Assembly: GCF_000307855.1 (NCBI RefSeq)
Contig: NZ_AJLR01000046.1
Span: 1 to 48,646, forward strand
Direction: 5' to 3'
DNA: 48,646 nt
From: Schinkia azotoformans LMG 9581
GTDB lineage: Bacteria; Bacillota; Bacilli; Bacillales; Bacillaceae_J
The notes below the pieces were generated by a model that had not been told where the DNA came from, made no database searches, and saw only the letters and a list, made by a program, of their open reading frames with translations. The number at the start of each line of letters is the position of its first letter. Position 1 is the stretch's first letter. Positions 15,902 through 25,068 of the stretch are shown here, piece by piece. A program made the translations under genes and the position numbers.

Positions 15902-15993
15902 ATGTAAAATCTTGAAAAATAGAAAGAGGAAAAAGGCGATAATGTGTCGAACTCCTTATTTGTATAATTGTGGATAGGGAGGTATTGCGTACA

Positions 15994-16584
15994 GTGAAAA
16001 AGTTTTTAAAATTAGGTTGTGGCGGTCTTATTGGTGTTATTGTACTAATAATTGTTATTGGTGCGCTTTTTGGGGATGATAGTAAAAAGACAACTAATGT
16101 TGAAAAAGAAGCTGTCGAAGCGACAGCCACAAAAAGCAATGAAGGAAAAAAAGAAGAGTCTACAACTGAAGAAGCTAAAAAAGCTAGCATAGGTGAAGAA
16201 CTTACTATAGGTAAAGCTGTTTTCAAAGTTAACTCTATGGAGGAAACTAACAAGATTACAGCTGGTAATGGAATGTTTAAATATACACCAGATTCGGAAG
16301 GTGCCGTATTCTTAATCGTAAATGTAACAGTTAAAAATAATGGTACTGAAATGATTCAAACTGATTCTAGCTTCTTTAAATTAAAAGCCACCAGCGGTGC
16401 AACTTACTCACCATCATCTATAATAGTAGCAGATGGTAAATTTTTTACATTTGAAGGCATCAATCCGGGGCTTGCTTTAACGGGTAATGTGGTATTTGAG
16501 GTACCGGCAAGTTTAACAGGACTTGATTTGCAAGTGCAGACTGGTTTTTGGGGAACTGAAACAGGAATAATTAATTTGAATTAA
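15994..16584 (+). CDS. membrane-anchored DUF4352-type protein (moron)
   Basis: GTG 15994 is chosen because GGGAGG lies 11 bases upstream; the frame is open from 15970. The 196-aa product has an N-terminal membrane segment (GCGGLIGVIVLIIVIGALF, about residues 8-27), a Lys/Glu/Thr-rich linker to about 70, and an extracellular Ig-like domain of DUF4352 type (VFLIVNVTVKNNGTE; GLALTGNVVFEVP). Such proteins sit outside the membrane. Located between chaperone and tape measure genes, with its own terminator, it is a moron; superinfection exclusion is a reasonable guess but unproven. Confidence 0.8.
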   Translation: MKKFLKLGCGGLIGVIVLIIVIGALFGDDSKKTTNVEKEAVEATATKSNEGKKEESTTEEAKKASIGEELTIGKAVFKVNSMEETNKITAGNGMFKYTPDSEGAVFLIVNVTVKNNGTEMIQTDSSFFKLKATSGATYSPSSIIVADGKFFTFEGINPGLALTGNVVFEVPASLTGLDLQVQTGFWGTETGIINLN

Positions 16585-16594
16585 TTTCACTAAT

Positions 16595-16620
16595 AAAAGT
16601 CACTCTTTGAGTGGCTTTTT
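16595..16620 (+). terminator. rho-independent terminator of the moron
   Basis: AAAAGTCACTC pairs with GAGTGGCTTTT (one G-U) around TTT, followed by more T. It lies between the DUF4352-type gene and the tape measure gene. Confidence 0.8.
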
Positions 16621-16647
16621 ATTTTACGTAAAAAGCAGGTGAATTCA

Positions 16648-18906
16648 ATGACAGGAGCACAAACAAGTCTTACGCTAACAGACCGATTAACAGGTCCTCT
16701 TACACGAATGATGAGAGCGATGGATAGAACCATTAGTATTATGGAACGTATGGACCGTACAGCTAATAATGTTGATACTAGAGGACTGCAACGAGCAAGA
16801 AGTGAAATACAGTCCGCTTCGGCTGAATTAGAACGTTTAGCATCATCAGCAAGAACGCAAAATGCTGTAGCAAGTAGTGGAATTCAAAGATTACAAAATC
16901 AGTATACAAATTTACCAGGACCAATAACAGCAGCAGGAGGTGCAGTAAGAAATTTCTTTGCGGGATTTGCTGGGGCTGCGGCTGCATACTTATCTGTACA
17001 AGGATTAATTAACGGGTTTAAAAGCTTTGTCAATTCTGCTGATGCTTATACATCTACTTCGGCTCGTTTGTCAAATATTAATGATAACTTACAAACGCAA
17101 GCGGAATTACAACAAATGGTGTATGAAGCCGCTCAACGTAGCCGAAGCGGTTATATGGATTTAGCTAGCTCTGTTTCAAAACTCGGTCTTCTTGCGGGAG
17201 AATCATTTAAGGACAACAAGGAAATGATTGCTTTTGGTGAAATGATGGGAAAAGTGTTTACAGTCTCCGGAGCCTCTACCTTTGAGCGTCAAGCAGGTAT
17301 GTACCAATTAACTCAAGCGATGGCAGCAGGAAAACTTCAGGGTGATGAATTCCGTTCAATTATGGAAAACGCTCCGATGTTAGCGCAGGCGATAGCGGAT
17401 TTTACTGGAAAAACTAAAGGTGAGTTAAAAGAAATGTCAGCAGACGGCACGATTACGGCTGATATTATTAAAGGCGCTTTGTTTAGTGCGGCTGATGACA
17501 TTGAGAAAAAATTTAAAAACATGCCTTTAACCTTTGGACAAGCATGGACCATGTTCAGCAACTGGGCCACAAGAGCATTTGAACCGCTTTTTATTCGTTT
17601 TAACCAGTTTGTTAACTCGGATGCGTTTGGTGTATTGGCAGGCCATGCGATGTGGTTTATCAGCGTTTTTCTTGCTGGTATGGATATGTTATTCGATGCA
17701 CTTGAGTGGTTTTATAATACAGTTGTGGCAGTAGGTCAATTTTTCACGGATAACTGGTCCGTTATTGGTCCTATCTTAACTGTAATCGGTGCCGCTTTAG
17801 GAGCCTTAGGTGTCATTCTTTTAGCACATGCGGCAAAGTGGGCAATGGTTACTGCTGCCACAAAACTTGCAGAATCGGCGACTTGGGAATACATTGCAGC
17901 TACGTTAGCGAATCCCACAACATGGGTAATATTAGGAATTGTCGCTGCCATAGCGCTGGTTATTTACGCCCTTATCAATTGGGCAAACCAAACAGCGACA
18001 GTTATTGGGTTTATAACCGGATTATTTACAGCACTAGGTGCCGGGATTTGGAATATTTTCGTGTATTTATGGAATTTCATCATGTCATTTGTCGAGTTCC
18101 TGCTTAATGTGTTCGTTGATCCGGTCTATGCAGTAGAAAAGTTATTTTATGACTTATCTAAAAACGCAATAAACTTTATGACTTCTATAGCTGGGTCTTT
18201 CGATAATGCAGCCAATGTATTAGGTAGTGCTTTTGTTGCAGGGGCAAATATTGCGATTGGTGGGATAAATACGCTAATAAAAGCCCTCAATGCAATTCCG
18301 GGAGTTAAGATCGGTGAAATAGGCAAATTTAGTGCTACTACTGGAATAAAAATGTCTGAGAAGCTAATAAACTTTGCTGAAAATCTCAAGCCACCTGAGA
18401 GAAGTAAAGGCACGGTAAACATCCCGAGATTAAATTTTGTAAATATGCCGGCAGCTGCTAATGCCGCATATGATGCTGGGAAATCACTTTCATTAGCGGC
18501 AAGCGATAAATTAATGAAAATGGCTGACAAAATATCCGGTGCTCTAAAGGGTCCGAAAGGTCTAGATGACAATCCGTTTACAATGAGTCCAGGGGAAAGT
18601 TTGCTAAATAGCCCCGGAACAAAAATGGAAAAAGGTGCTGCTAATCCGACGGGAGGGAAGCTTGACAAAGTTGGTAAAATTGGCGATGAAATCAACATTG
18701 CCGAAGAAGACTTGAAAATGCTTCGGGAGCTTGCTGATATTCGTTCCATTCAAAACTTTGTGACGCTTACACCTCAAGTATCTTTTGGTGATATGACTAT
18801 TCGTGAAGAAGTTGACATAGATAAGATTGTTGCTAAAACACTAAAAGGGATTGACGACATGATTGACGACGGAATGAATCGTGGTGTGAAGGGGGCGTAT
18901 TCGTAA
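16648..18906 (+). CDS. tail tape measure protein (XkdO/YqbO-like)
   Basis: The tape measure fills the tail tube and sets its length; 752 aa implies a tail of roughly 110 nm by the usual 1.5 angstrom per residue rule. ATG 16648 follows GCAGGTGAATTCA. Visible parts are an N-terminal helical region, a tape measure domain about residues 140-300 (AQRSRSGYMDLASSVSKLG; FTVSGASTFERQAGMYQLTQ; LQGDEFRSIMENAPMLAQAI), three or more long hydrophobic helices near 330-500 (GPILTVIGAALGALGVILLA), and a C-terminal charged stretch. It ends one base into the next ATG. Confidence 0.94.
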   Translation: MTGAQTSLTLTDRLTGPLTRMMRAMDRTISIMERMDRTANNVDTRGLQRARSEIQSASAELERLASSARTQNAVASSGIQRLQNQYTNLPGPITAAGGAVRNFFAGFAGAAAAYLSVQGLINGFKSFVNSADAYTSTSARLSNINDNLQTQAELQQMVYEAAQRSRSGYMDLASSVSKLGLLAGESFKDNKEMIAFGEMMGKVFTVSGASTFERQAGMYQLTQAMAAGKLQGDEFRSIMENAPMLAQAIADFTGKTKGELKEMSADGTITADIIKGALFSAADDIEKKFKNMPLTFGQAWTMFSNWATRAFEPLFIRFNQFVNSDAFGVLAGHAMWFISVFLAGMDMLFDALEWFYNTVVAVGQFFTDNWSVIGPILTVIGAALGALGVILLAHAAKWAMVTAATKLAESATWEYIAATLANPTTWVILGIVAAIALVIYALINWANQTATVIGFITGLFTALGAGIWNIFVYLWNFIMSFVEFLLNVFVDPVYAVEKLFYDLSKNAINFMTSIAGSFDNAANVLGSAFVAGANIAIGGINTLIKALNAIPGVKIGEIGKFSATTGIKMSEKLINFAENLKPPERSKGTVNIPRLNFVNMPAAANAAYDAGKSLSLAASDKLMKMADKISGALKGPKGLDDNPFTMSPGESLLNSPGTKMEKGAANPTGGKLDKVGKIGDEINIAEEDLKMLRELADIRSIQNFVTLTPQVSFGDMTIREEVDIDKIVAKTLKGIDDMIDDGMNRGVKGAYS

Positions 18907-19601
18907 TGCATGGAATTATCTTTAGTGCAAAGAATGATTCAGAACGCTTCCATCTCCCGGTAAATCCAGAGAAAGTCAACGTGAAGATTGAAGGAGACGG
19001 CGAGACTTTTAAAATTGCAAAACTTGGAAGTGTGAACATTCCCAAAGATGTTGAACTTAAAGAGTTTTCTCTTGAATCCTTTTTTCCGTCTCAAGAATAC
19101 CATTTTCTTGAGACGGATTTTTTTGAGCCTTCTTACTATATTGAAAAACTTGAAAATTGGATGGAAAAGAAGGAGCCGATCCGCTATATTTACGTGAACG
19201 GCTCCTTCACGATCAATGAGCTTGTAACGATAGAGTCTTTTCAATATGATGAATCATTTGGAAGTGAAGATGTCAATTTTTCTTTATCATTGAAAAAATT
19301 TGTTCCATTTGCACCGAAAAAAGTAATTATTGTAAGCAAAACAGTAGCAAATAAGGATGTTGCGGTGGCACAAGTGACAGCCGTAAAAAACCAGGTGCCG
19401 CCTAGACAAAACCAGCCCCCTATACCAAAGACATATTCCTTAATTACGGGAGACAGTCTATGGAAAGTCGCTCAGAAATACACCGGTAATGGTAACAACT
19501 ATAGAGAACTTCAACAATTGAATGGGATTAGTGATAGCCAATTAAGGAAACTGCCCGTCGGTTTAAAGTTAAAAATACCACCTGCCTGGGAAAAGAAGTG
19601 A
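18906..19601 (+). CDS. xkdP: LysM-containing tail protein (XkdP-like)
   Basis: The 231-aa product has the XkdP-type N-terminal domain (FHLPVNPEKVNVKIEGDGETF, about residues 15-35) and a C-terminal LysM motif (YSLITGDSLWKVAQKYTGNG, then LKLKIPP, about 178-228) that would bind peptidoglycan. It is thought to sit at the tube-baseplate junction. A Pro-rich linker (VPPRQNQPPIPKT) joins the two. It overlaps the tape measure stop and the next gene start. Confidence 0.93.
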   Translation: MHGIIFSAKNDSERFHLPVNPEKVNVKIEGDGETFKIAKLGSVNIPKDVELKEFSLESFFPSQEYHFLETDFFEPSYYIEKLENWMEKKEPIRYIYVNGSFTINELVTIESFQYDESFGSEDVNFSLSLKKFVPFAPKKVIIVSKTVANKDVAVAQVTAVKNQVPPRQNQPPIPKTYSLITGDSLWKVAQKYTGNGNNYRELQQLNGISDSQLRKLPVGLKLKIPPAWEKK

Positions 19602-20569
19602 GCGCCTATATGGAAGTATTAATCGATAATCGGACGGGCGAAGTTGTAGAAATGCCCGTTACTAAAATTGAATGGAAAACAGAGAGATTGGGAAAAGCAA
19701 GTGTTTTAGATGCTTCGCTCATCATTGAAAAACCTTTGGAGTTTCCAGTTAATAGCGGTGCTATTATCAGGGTTGTAGACGAGGATGCTAAGATTTTTTA
19801 CGGATTCGTTTTTGATGTGAAAATAATAAATGGTGCGGAAGTAGCTGTAAGGGCCTATGATCAGCTGCGTTATTTAATGTACAATGACACGTTTGTTATT
19901 CCGGCCTCTGCCGCTTCAGAAGCTATTAAAAAAATCGCATCGATGGCAAAAGTAAAGGTTGGCGTATTTGAAGATACCGGTTATGTTGTTCCCGGTATTG
20001 TTGAGGATGATAAGCAAGCGTTTGATGTTTGTGTAAAATATCTTGATTCAACATTGATTGCAACCAATCAAAACTTTGTGCTATTCGATGATTATGGCGA
20101 GCTTGGTTTAAAAAATATTAATAACATGGCCATTCGAGCAGATGAGTTCTATATCGGTGAGGATAGTCTGCTTTTTGATTTTGAGTATAAAAAGTCAATT
20201 GACTCTGAAACTTACAATCGTGTAAAGCTCGTTCATGTTGATAAGAAAGCTGGAAAAAAAGAGAGGTATGAAATACAAGACAGCGCCAGTATAGCCAAAT
20301 GGGGACAATTACAATATTTCCAAATTGTTAATGAGAATATGACTCCGGCACAGATAAATGACTTGGCTGATAGAATTATTAAACTAAGAAATAAAGAAAC
20401 TAAAGCATTAGAAATTAGTTGTCTTGGTCACTGGAAAGTTCGAGCTGGTCGAATGGTTTACTTGCTTATTGAAAAGTTAGGAATCAATGAATATTTCATG
20501 GTTGATGAATGCAAACATTCTTGGAATGAAGGTGTACACACCATGTCACTAAAATTAAAAGTTATTTAA
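19598..20569 (+). CDS. xkdQ: baseplate hub protein (XkdQ-like)
   Basis: The 323-aa product matches XkdQ in size and order. It starts AYMEVLIDNRTGEVVEMPV, has a gpD/gp27-like barrel (VRAYDQLRYLMYNDTFVIP near residues 88-106), and ends in a strand-rich region (CLGHWKVRAGRMVYLLIEKLGI). GTG 19598 overlaps the LysM gene stop (GTGA). Hub proteins form the trimeric centre of the baseplate that attaches to the tube. Confidence 0.9.
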   Translation: MSAYMEVLIDNRTGEVVEMPVTKIEWKTERLGKASVLDASLIIEKPLEFPVNSGAIIRVVDEDAKIFYGFVFDVKIINGAEVAVRAYDQLRYLMYNDTFVIPASAASEAIKKIASMAKVKVGVFEDTGYVVPGIVEDDKQAFDVCVKYLDSTLIATNQNFVLFDDYGELGLKNINNMAIRADEFYIGEDSLLFDFEYKKSIDSETYNRVKLVHVDKKAGKKERYEIQDSASIAKWGQLQYFQIVNENMTPAQINDLADRIIKLRNKETKALEISCLGHWKVRAGRMVYLLIEKLGINEYFMVDECKHSWNEGVHTMSLKLKVI

Positions 20570-20583
20570 TAGGGTGATTTTAG

Positions 20584-21003
20584 ATGTTCGACAAAATGAA
20601 AAGAATCGCAGTCGAAGCTGTGAATGCCACAAATCCGGTAAACCTTATATACGGCACTGTTACGAAAGCAAAACCTATCGAAATTGAAATTCACTCAAAA
20701 TTGAAGCTTACTGAGGAATTTCTTGATATCGCGGAACATCTAACCAGGCATGAGCGTATTGTCACCATTGAGCATCAAGAATCAGCTAATCGTGAACTTG
20801 GAGATAAAACAGAAATTGATAAATTAAATACGACATATCCATCTTCTTCGTATAAACATAACTACGTAAAACTGATTTTCGAGGATGGTCTTAAAAAAGG
20901 TGAAAAAGTCATACTGGTTAGAATGCAAGGCGGTCATAAATTCCTAGTATTTGACCGTTACAGGGAGGGTAAGAAGATATGGTCCTACCCACAGAATCAA
21001 TAA
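20584..21003 (+). CDS. baseplate protein (XkdR/DUF2577-like)
   Basis: The 139-aa product has the DUF2577 layout: an N-terminal FDKMKRIAVEAVNATNPVNL helix, GTVTKAKPIEIEIHSKLKL, a disordered middle and a C-terminal OB-like part (LKKGEKVILVRMQGGHKFLVF) reminiscent of small gpV/spike-associated proteins. It lies between the hub and XkdS-like genes as in PBSX. It overlaps the next gene by 25 bases. Confidence 0.85.
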   Translation: MFDKMKRIAVEAVNATNPVNLIYGTVTKAKPIEIEIHSKLKLTEEFLDIAEHLTRHERIVTIEHQESANRELGDKTEIDKLNTTYPSSSYKHNYVKLIFEDGLKKGEKVILVRMQGGHKFLVFDRYREGKKIWSYPQNQ

Positions 21004-21392
21004 CGCTTGTTAAAAATTTAAAAGTTGTTGATGCATCGGAACTACCAACACGAACGTATAAGCTTGATTTTGAAAAAGGAAGATGTTCGGGTTTTATTGA
21101 CCGTAGAGAGGCGATGGAACAGGCTATTTATAAAGTTCTACAAACATTGTGGAATGCGCACCTAATATATTCCCCGCGCTATGGATTTGAAAATATGATT
21201 GGGTACGAAGAATTATTTGTTCGTGGTGATCTCCCAAGAAGGGTAAAAGAAGCGCTACTGCAGGATGAACGTATAACATCCATTGAAAAATTTAAACTTG
21301 ATTTTATAAAAGATGAAGTATTTGTAAGTTTTACAGCTGTAACTATATACGGTGATGTTGATGTACTAAGGGAGGTGATCCCATTTGTTTGA
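20979..21392 (+). CDS. xkdS: baseplate wedge protein (XkdS/DUF2634, gp25-like)
   Basis: The 137-aa product has the gp25/XkdS core: RTYKLDFEKGRCSGFIDRREAMEQA and LIYSPRYGFENMIGYEELF near residues 60-85, ending in a strand pair (DEVFVSFTAVTIYGDVDV). These proteins join the sheath to the baseplate wedges. ATG 20979 follows AGGGAGGGTAAGAAGAT inside the previous gene, showing coupling. Confidence 0.92.
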   Translation: MVLPTESITLVKNLKVVDASELPTRTYKLDFEKGRCSGFIDRREAMEQAIYKVLQTLWNAHLIYSPRYGFENMIGYEELFVRGDLPRRVKEALLQDERITSIEKFKLDFIKDEVFVSFTAVTIYGDVDVLREVIPFV

Positions 21393-22422
21393 ACAAAAAA
21401 CATTTGAAAATATCCTTCAAGGAATGCTTGATCGTGTTCCAAATGATGTGGACAAAAGAGAAGGCTCAATTATTTACGATGCCCTTGCTCCAGCGGCTAT
21501 GGAGATAGCTCAGACATATGCCGACATTGATTTACTCTTAAGACTAATGTTTGCAGATACTGCAGACGGTGAATTCTTAGAAAAACGTGTGGCGGAGCAT
21601 GGCATTTACCGAAAACAAGCTTCAACAGCCCTTCGAAAAGGTGTCTTCGTTGACACAAATTCCCTGCCGCTGGATGTGCCTTTGGGTAGTCGTTTTCGCC
21701 TTAATAACATTGTTTATGTTGTTGAGAGCAAGATAACGAGCGGAGAGTTTGCCTTGCGCGCTGAAACGTCTGGCGCAGTTGGGAATATTGATTTTGGCCT
21801 ATTACTCCCAATAGAACAAATCAATGGTTTAGGGACGGCTACATTAATAGATGTAATGACTCCTGGTGAAGATGTAGAAACGGATAATTCTCTTCGAAAT
21901 CGTTTTCTAGAATTAGTCAGATTACCAATTACAAGCGGTAATGTATACCATTATAAAAAATGGGCCAAAGAGGTTGCGGGTGTTGGTGAGGCTAAGATTA
22001 CTCCTATATGGGATGGCCCAGGAACAGTCAAAATTGTTATCGTTAATTCGGAAAAACGTGCTGCAAGCTCTGAATTAGTGACAGATGTATACAACTATAT
22101 TGAAGAAAATAGACCTATCGGTGCAACTGTTACAGTTATTAGTTGTAGGGAGATTCCTATTAGTATTTCTGCAAACATTACATTGGCAAATGGATATACC
22201 ATCGGTCAAGTAAAAACAGCTTTTGAGCGATCAGCCATACAACATTTTGCAGATCTTGCTTTTAACGAAACTTATGTTTCTTTTGCGAAGATAGGGAATC
22301 TCTTATTGGATACTCCAGGTGTGGGTGATTATTCGGATCTTAAAATAAATAGCAGCCAATCAAATATCTTATTGGGTGAAGAAGAAATTCCAGTCTTGAA
22401 TAGCGTATCGTTGGGGGTGTAA
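21385..22422 (+). CDS. xkdT: baseplate J-like protein (XkdT-like)
   Basis: The 345-aa wedge protein has the baseplate J signature: RVPNDVDKREGSIIYDALAPAAM near residues 14-40, a middle GVFVDTNSLPLDVPLGSRF, and the conserved C-terminal GVGEAKITPIWDGPGTVKIVIV. TTG 21385 follows GGAGGTGATCCCAT. It overlaps XkdS by 8 bases. Together with XkdS and XkdU it forms the wedge that triggers sheath contraction. Confidence 0.94.
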   Translation: MFEQKTFENILQGMLDRVPNDVDKREGSIIYDALAPAAMEIAQTYADIDLLLRLMFADTADGEFLEKRVAEHGIYRKQASTALRKGVFVDTNSLPLDVPLGSRFRLNNIVYVVESKITSGEFALRAETSGAVGNIDFGLLLPIEQINGLGTATLIDVMTPGEDVETDNSLRNRFLELVRLPITSGNVYHYKKWAKEVAGVGEAKITPIWDGPGTVKIVIVNSEKRAASSELVTDVYNYIEENRPIGATVTVISCREIPISISANITLANGYTIGQVKTAFERSAIQHFADLAFNETYVSFAKIGNLLLDTPGVGDYSDLKINSSQSNILLGEEEIPVLNSVSLGV

Positions 22423-22425
22423 TAA

Positions 22426-22830
22426 ATGACGTACCCAAACCAAATTGATAAGTTTACTGAAAAACTAAATAAAGTTGGTACGGTCTATGTGATCGAAGAA
22501 GAAGTCTCACCAGTTAACGGTGTTTATGAAGGGATACTTAATCATGATAATGTAACGACTGCAAGTGTGAGAGTTTATACAGGCTCTAAATTGACAGGTG
22601 AGAAAGTCGAAAACTTCTTATTATCGATTCCAAGTCAAACACCTTGGAAGAAGTCCATTAAGATTTTTTCAGACAAGCCAAGGTTGTATATCACGTATGA
22701 AACAACAGGAGATCAAGTGGAAGCCGATGATATTAATGTTTTGCAAGACAGCATTGTCAACACACAAAAGGAGCTTGAGCGTTATAAAGTAGATGGGCTT
22801 ATAGACGGTGGTACTTTTGAAAGGAGGTAA
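22426..22830 (+). CDS. putative baseplate/fibre adaptor (134 aa)
   Basis: The 134-aa product has a strand-rich middle (NHDNVTTASVRVYTGSKLTGEKV; PRLYITYETTGDQ) and ends in a helix and then GLIDGGTFERR. The final DGGTF is shared with the end of the next ORF. ATG 22426 lies 3 bases after the XkdT stop, with GGGGGTGTAATAA as ribosome site. Position between baseplate J and fibres suggests an adaptor; I do not recognise the family. Confidence 0.7.
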   Translation: MTYPNQIDKFTEKLNKVGTVYVIEEEVSPVNGVYEGILNHDNVTTASVRVYTGSKLTGEKVENFLLSIPSQTPWKKSIKIFSDKPRLYITYETTGDQVEADDINVLQDSIVNTQKELERYKVDGLIDGGTFERR

Positions 22831-22836
22831 TCTTTG

Positions 22837-23838
22837 ATGGCACAGACGATAAGAATCAAGCGAGGGACTAAAAGTCAACTAGATACGTACGGTGCATTGC
22901 TTCAAGGGGAAATGGGTTTTTGTACGGATACAAAAGAAGTTTTTATTGGGGATGGAACATCCAATATATTACTTTGCCGCGTGATGTCCGGTACTTTAGC
23001 TGCAAGACCCAATGCAGGGGTATTAGGACGTTTATATTATGTAACAAGCGGGACGGATTTAGGTTATATCTTCATGGATGATGGAGCAACGTGGAAAAAG
23101 TTAAATGTTCAAACACTTGATGATTTACCAGACGGGACAACCTATTCACGTGTGAAAAAAGCGGATGTAACAAACGGCAGCGTAAATAAAGTATCAGATG
23201 GAACAAACACCAAAACGGCAAAAGAAATCAAAGACCATATTGATGACGTTACACAGCATAGAAAAATAAATGATAACGGTGTAAGTGTAACAGACCTTTG
23301 GTCTGCTCAAAAAATCAATACAGAAATTTATAACGCAATAAGGGGATTGGAATGGCAGGATAGTGTTAAATCAAAAACGATTACTGCACCGCCAGCATCT
23401 CCAATTAAGAATGATCGCTACCTTATTCCATCGAATGCGACAGGCGCATGGTCTGGAAAGGGAGATCAAGTCGTTCATTATAATGGAGCTGCATGGGAGT
23501 ATTACGTTCCTAACCTTGGTTGGAGCATATACGTAGATTCGGAGAATAAAAACTATGTTTACAATGGAACATCGTGGGTTAGAAGCGGTGAGGCAAACCA
23601 AAACATTATCGCTGGTAACGGTCTAACCGGTGGCGGCCAGGGAGATTCAGTAACCTTAACAGTTGGAGCAGGCAACGGGATTACTGTTGCCTCCACATCA
23701 ATTAGCGTGAAAGCGGGAAAAGGGATAACTGTTAATAGTACAGGTGTAGAAGCAAATATAGATAACGACAGTATTATTTATGATAGTGCAAATGGAAATA
23801 AACTTACGGTATCAGTGGTTGACGGTGGTACGTTCTAG
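22837..23838 (+). CDS. tail fibre/receptor-binding protein with MTD-like N-terminal domain (first copy)
   Basis: The 333-aa product begins AQTIRIKRGTKSQLDTYGAL, then GEMGFCTDTKEVFIGDGTSN, the N-terminal domain of major tropism determinant and hyaluronidase-like tail proteins, which docks to the baseplate. The middle has a DUF2793-like carbohydrate-type motif (GLEWQDSVKSKTITAPPASP; DRYLIPSNATGAWSGKGDQV) and the C-terminal third is Gly/Thr-rich shaft ending VVDGGTF. ATG 22837 is chosen with AAAGGAGG nine bases upstream. Likely part of host recognition. Confidence 0.82.
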   Translation: MAQTIRIKRGTKSQLDTYGALLQGEMGFCTDTKEVFIGDGTSNILLCRVMSGTLAARPNAGVLGRLYYVTSGTDLGYIFMDDGATWKKLNVQTLDDLPDGTTYSRVKKADVTNGSVNKVSDGTNTKTAKEIKDHIDDVTQHRKINDNGVSVTDLWSAQKINTEIYNAIRGLEWQDSVKSKTITAPPASPIKNDRYLIPSNATGAWSGKGDQVVHYNGAAWEYYVPNLGWSIYVDSENKNYVYNGTSWVRSGEANQNIIAGNGLTGGGQGDSVTLTVGAGNGITVASTSISVKAGKGITVNSTGVEANIDNDSIIYDSANGNKLTVSVVDGGTF

Positions 23839-23850
23839 GAGGAGAGGAGG

Positions 23851-24444
23851 ATGCCGAGAAAAGTTTTGATTCAAATTCGTAGGGGCCTTGAAAAAGATAT
23901 TGGGACTTTAGCTGTCGGTGAATTAGGATATTGCACCGATACGCAAAAGCTGTATGTTGGAACAGCCAGCGGGAATGTATTGTTGGTAGCTGCTCAAACT
24001 GTAGGGGATATGCTGAAGTCCATTTATGACACAAACAACAACGGCAAAGTGGATGCAGCAGAAACGGCTGATACGGTTTTGTGGTCGGGAATAAAGGAGA
24101 AACCAGATTTGGTCAGAAAAGATGGAGATATTTTTACTGGAAAAGTTACGTTTCCGGCCGGAGTTATAGGTGAAGCATCGTTAAATCTCCCGCACGGAGT
24201 AGCGCCATCTAGTCCTGAGAACGGAGATTTGTGGACGACCACGAGCGGCTTATTCGTTAGACTTAACGGGACTACACGCACATTGGCGCATACATCACAA
24301 TGGAGTACCATATCGCAAGCGGAAGCAGAAGCGGGAACATCTACGACAGCTAGATTGGTGTCAGGACAAAGAATTGCACAAGCTATTGCAGCGCAGGCCA
24401 TGCCAAAAGGACCATTAACATGGAACGACCTCAAGGGGGTGTAA
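23851..24444 (+). CDS. tail fibre protein with MTD-like N-terminal domain (second copy)
   Basis: The 197-aa product starts with the same docking domain as its upstream neighbour (VLIQIRRGLEKDIGTLAVGE, GYCTDTQKLYVGTASGN), so the pair looks like a duplication with divergent C-termini. It continues with a fibre segment (RKDGDIFTGKVTFPAG) and a common tail motif GVAPSSPENGDLWTTTSGLF, and ends with a helix. A very strong ribosome site (GGAGGAGAGGAGG) precedes ATG 23851. Confidence 0.8.
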   Translation: MPRKVLIQIRRGLEKDIGTLAVGELGYCTDTQKLYVGTASGNVLLVAAQTVGDMLKSIYDTNNNGKVDAAETADTVLWSGIKEKPDLVRKDGDIFTGKVTFPAGVIGEASLNLPHGVAPSSPENGDLWTTTSGLFVRLNGTTRTLAHTSQWSTISQAEAEAGTSTTARLVSGQRIAQAIAAQAMPKGPLTWNDLKGV

Positions 24445-24447
24445 AGT

Positions 24448-25053
24448 TTGTATGGAGCCTTCCAATATGGTGAATTGAAATACGGTGAAAATAAAGTAAC
24501 AGATGAAGATTTAGAATCATACAGCCCCAACCTGTTAAATTATTTACCGCCCTTATACAGGGACATTCTTGAGATGGAAAAACTACAAAACAGTCTTTCA
24601 ATCGAACTAGGAAACTTGTATTTTTCCAAAAGTGATATTGAGAATCAACTTTTTATAGAATCGGCAACATGGGGCTTAACGTTCTGGGAAAGAGTATTTG
24701 GGATACAGTCAAATCTATCTTTATCATACGAGGAACGTAGAGAAATCATAAAAGCAAAAATTAGGGGCTATGGCACTGTCACAAAAACAATGATAAAAGA
24801 GGTTGCATTGGCTTTCACAAACGCTGAAGTAGATGTGATTGAGCATCCAGAAAGTTATTCATTTGTAGTCAAATTCATTGGAGTAAAAGGTATACCTAAA
24901 AACATGGCTGGATTTCTTGAAATCATTGAAATCATTAAGCCTGCCCATCTATCGTATTCCATTGAGTACACATTCACTTGGTGGGATAAATTGAAGGAAT
25001 TAACATGGACAAGTGCCAAAGCAAAAACCTGGAACGAATTAAGAGTTTACTAG
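24448..25053 (+). CDS. xkdU: baseplate wedge/tail protein (XkdU/DUF2313-like)
   Basis: The 201-aa protein has the DUF2313 pattern: SPNLLNYLPPLYRDILEMEKL, ATWGLTFWERVFGI (about residues 70-84), SYEERREIIKAKIRGYGTVT and a C-terminal strand set ending WNELRVY. It normally follows baseplate J directly; here three fibre-type genes are inserted between them. TTG 24448 follows GGGGGTGTAAAG. It terminates the wedge and presents fibres. Confidence 0.9.
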   Translation: MYGAFQYGELKYGENKVTDEDLESYSPNLLNYLPPLYRDILEMEKLQNSLSIELGNLYFSKSDIENQLFIESATWGLTFWERVFGIQSNLSLSYEERREIIKAKIRGYGTVTKTMIKEVALAFTNAEVDVIEHPESYSFVVKFIGVKGIPKNMAGFLEIIEIIKPAHLSYSIEYTFTWWDKLKELTWTSAKAKTWNELRVY

Positions 25054-25068
25054 GAAAGGAGCGGTTTT

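Noticed and set aside
18147-18749. 200-codon minus-strand ORF inside the tape measure gene
   Set aside because: Antisense shadow of a gene with regular codon use; no ribosome site and no family pattern.
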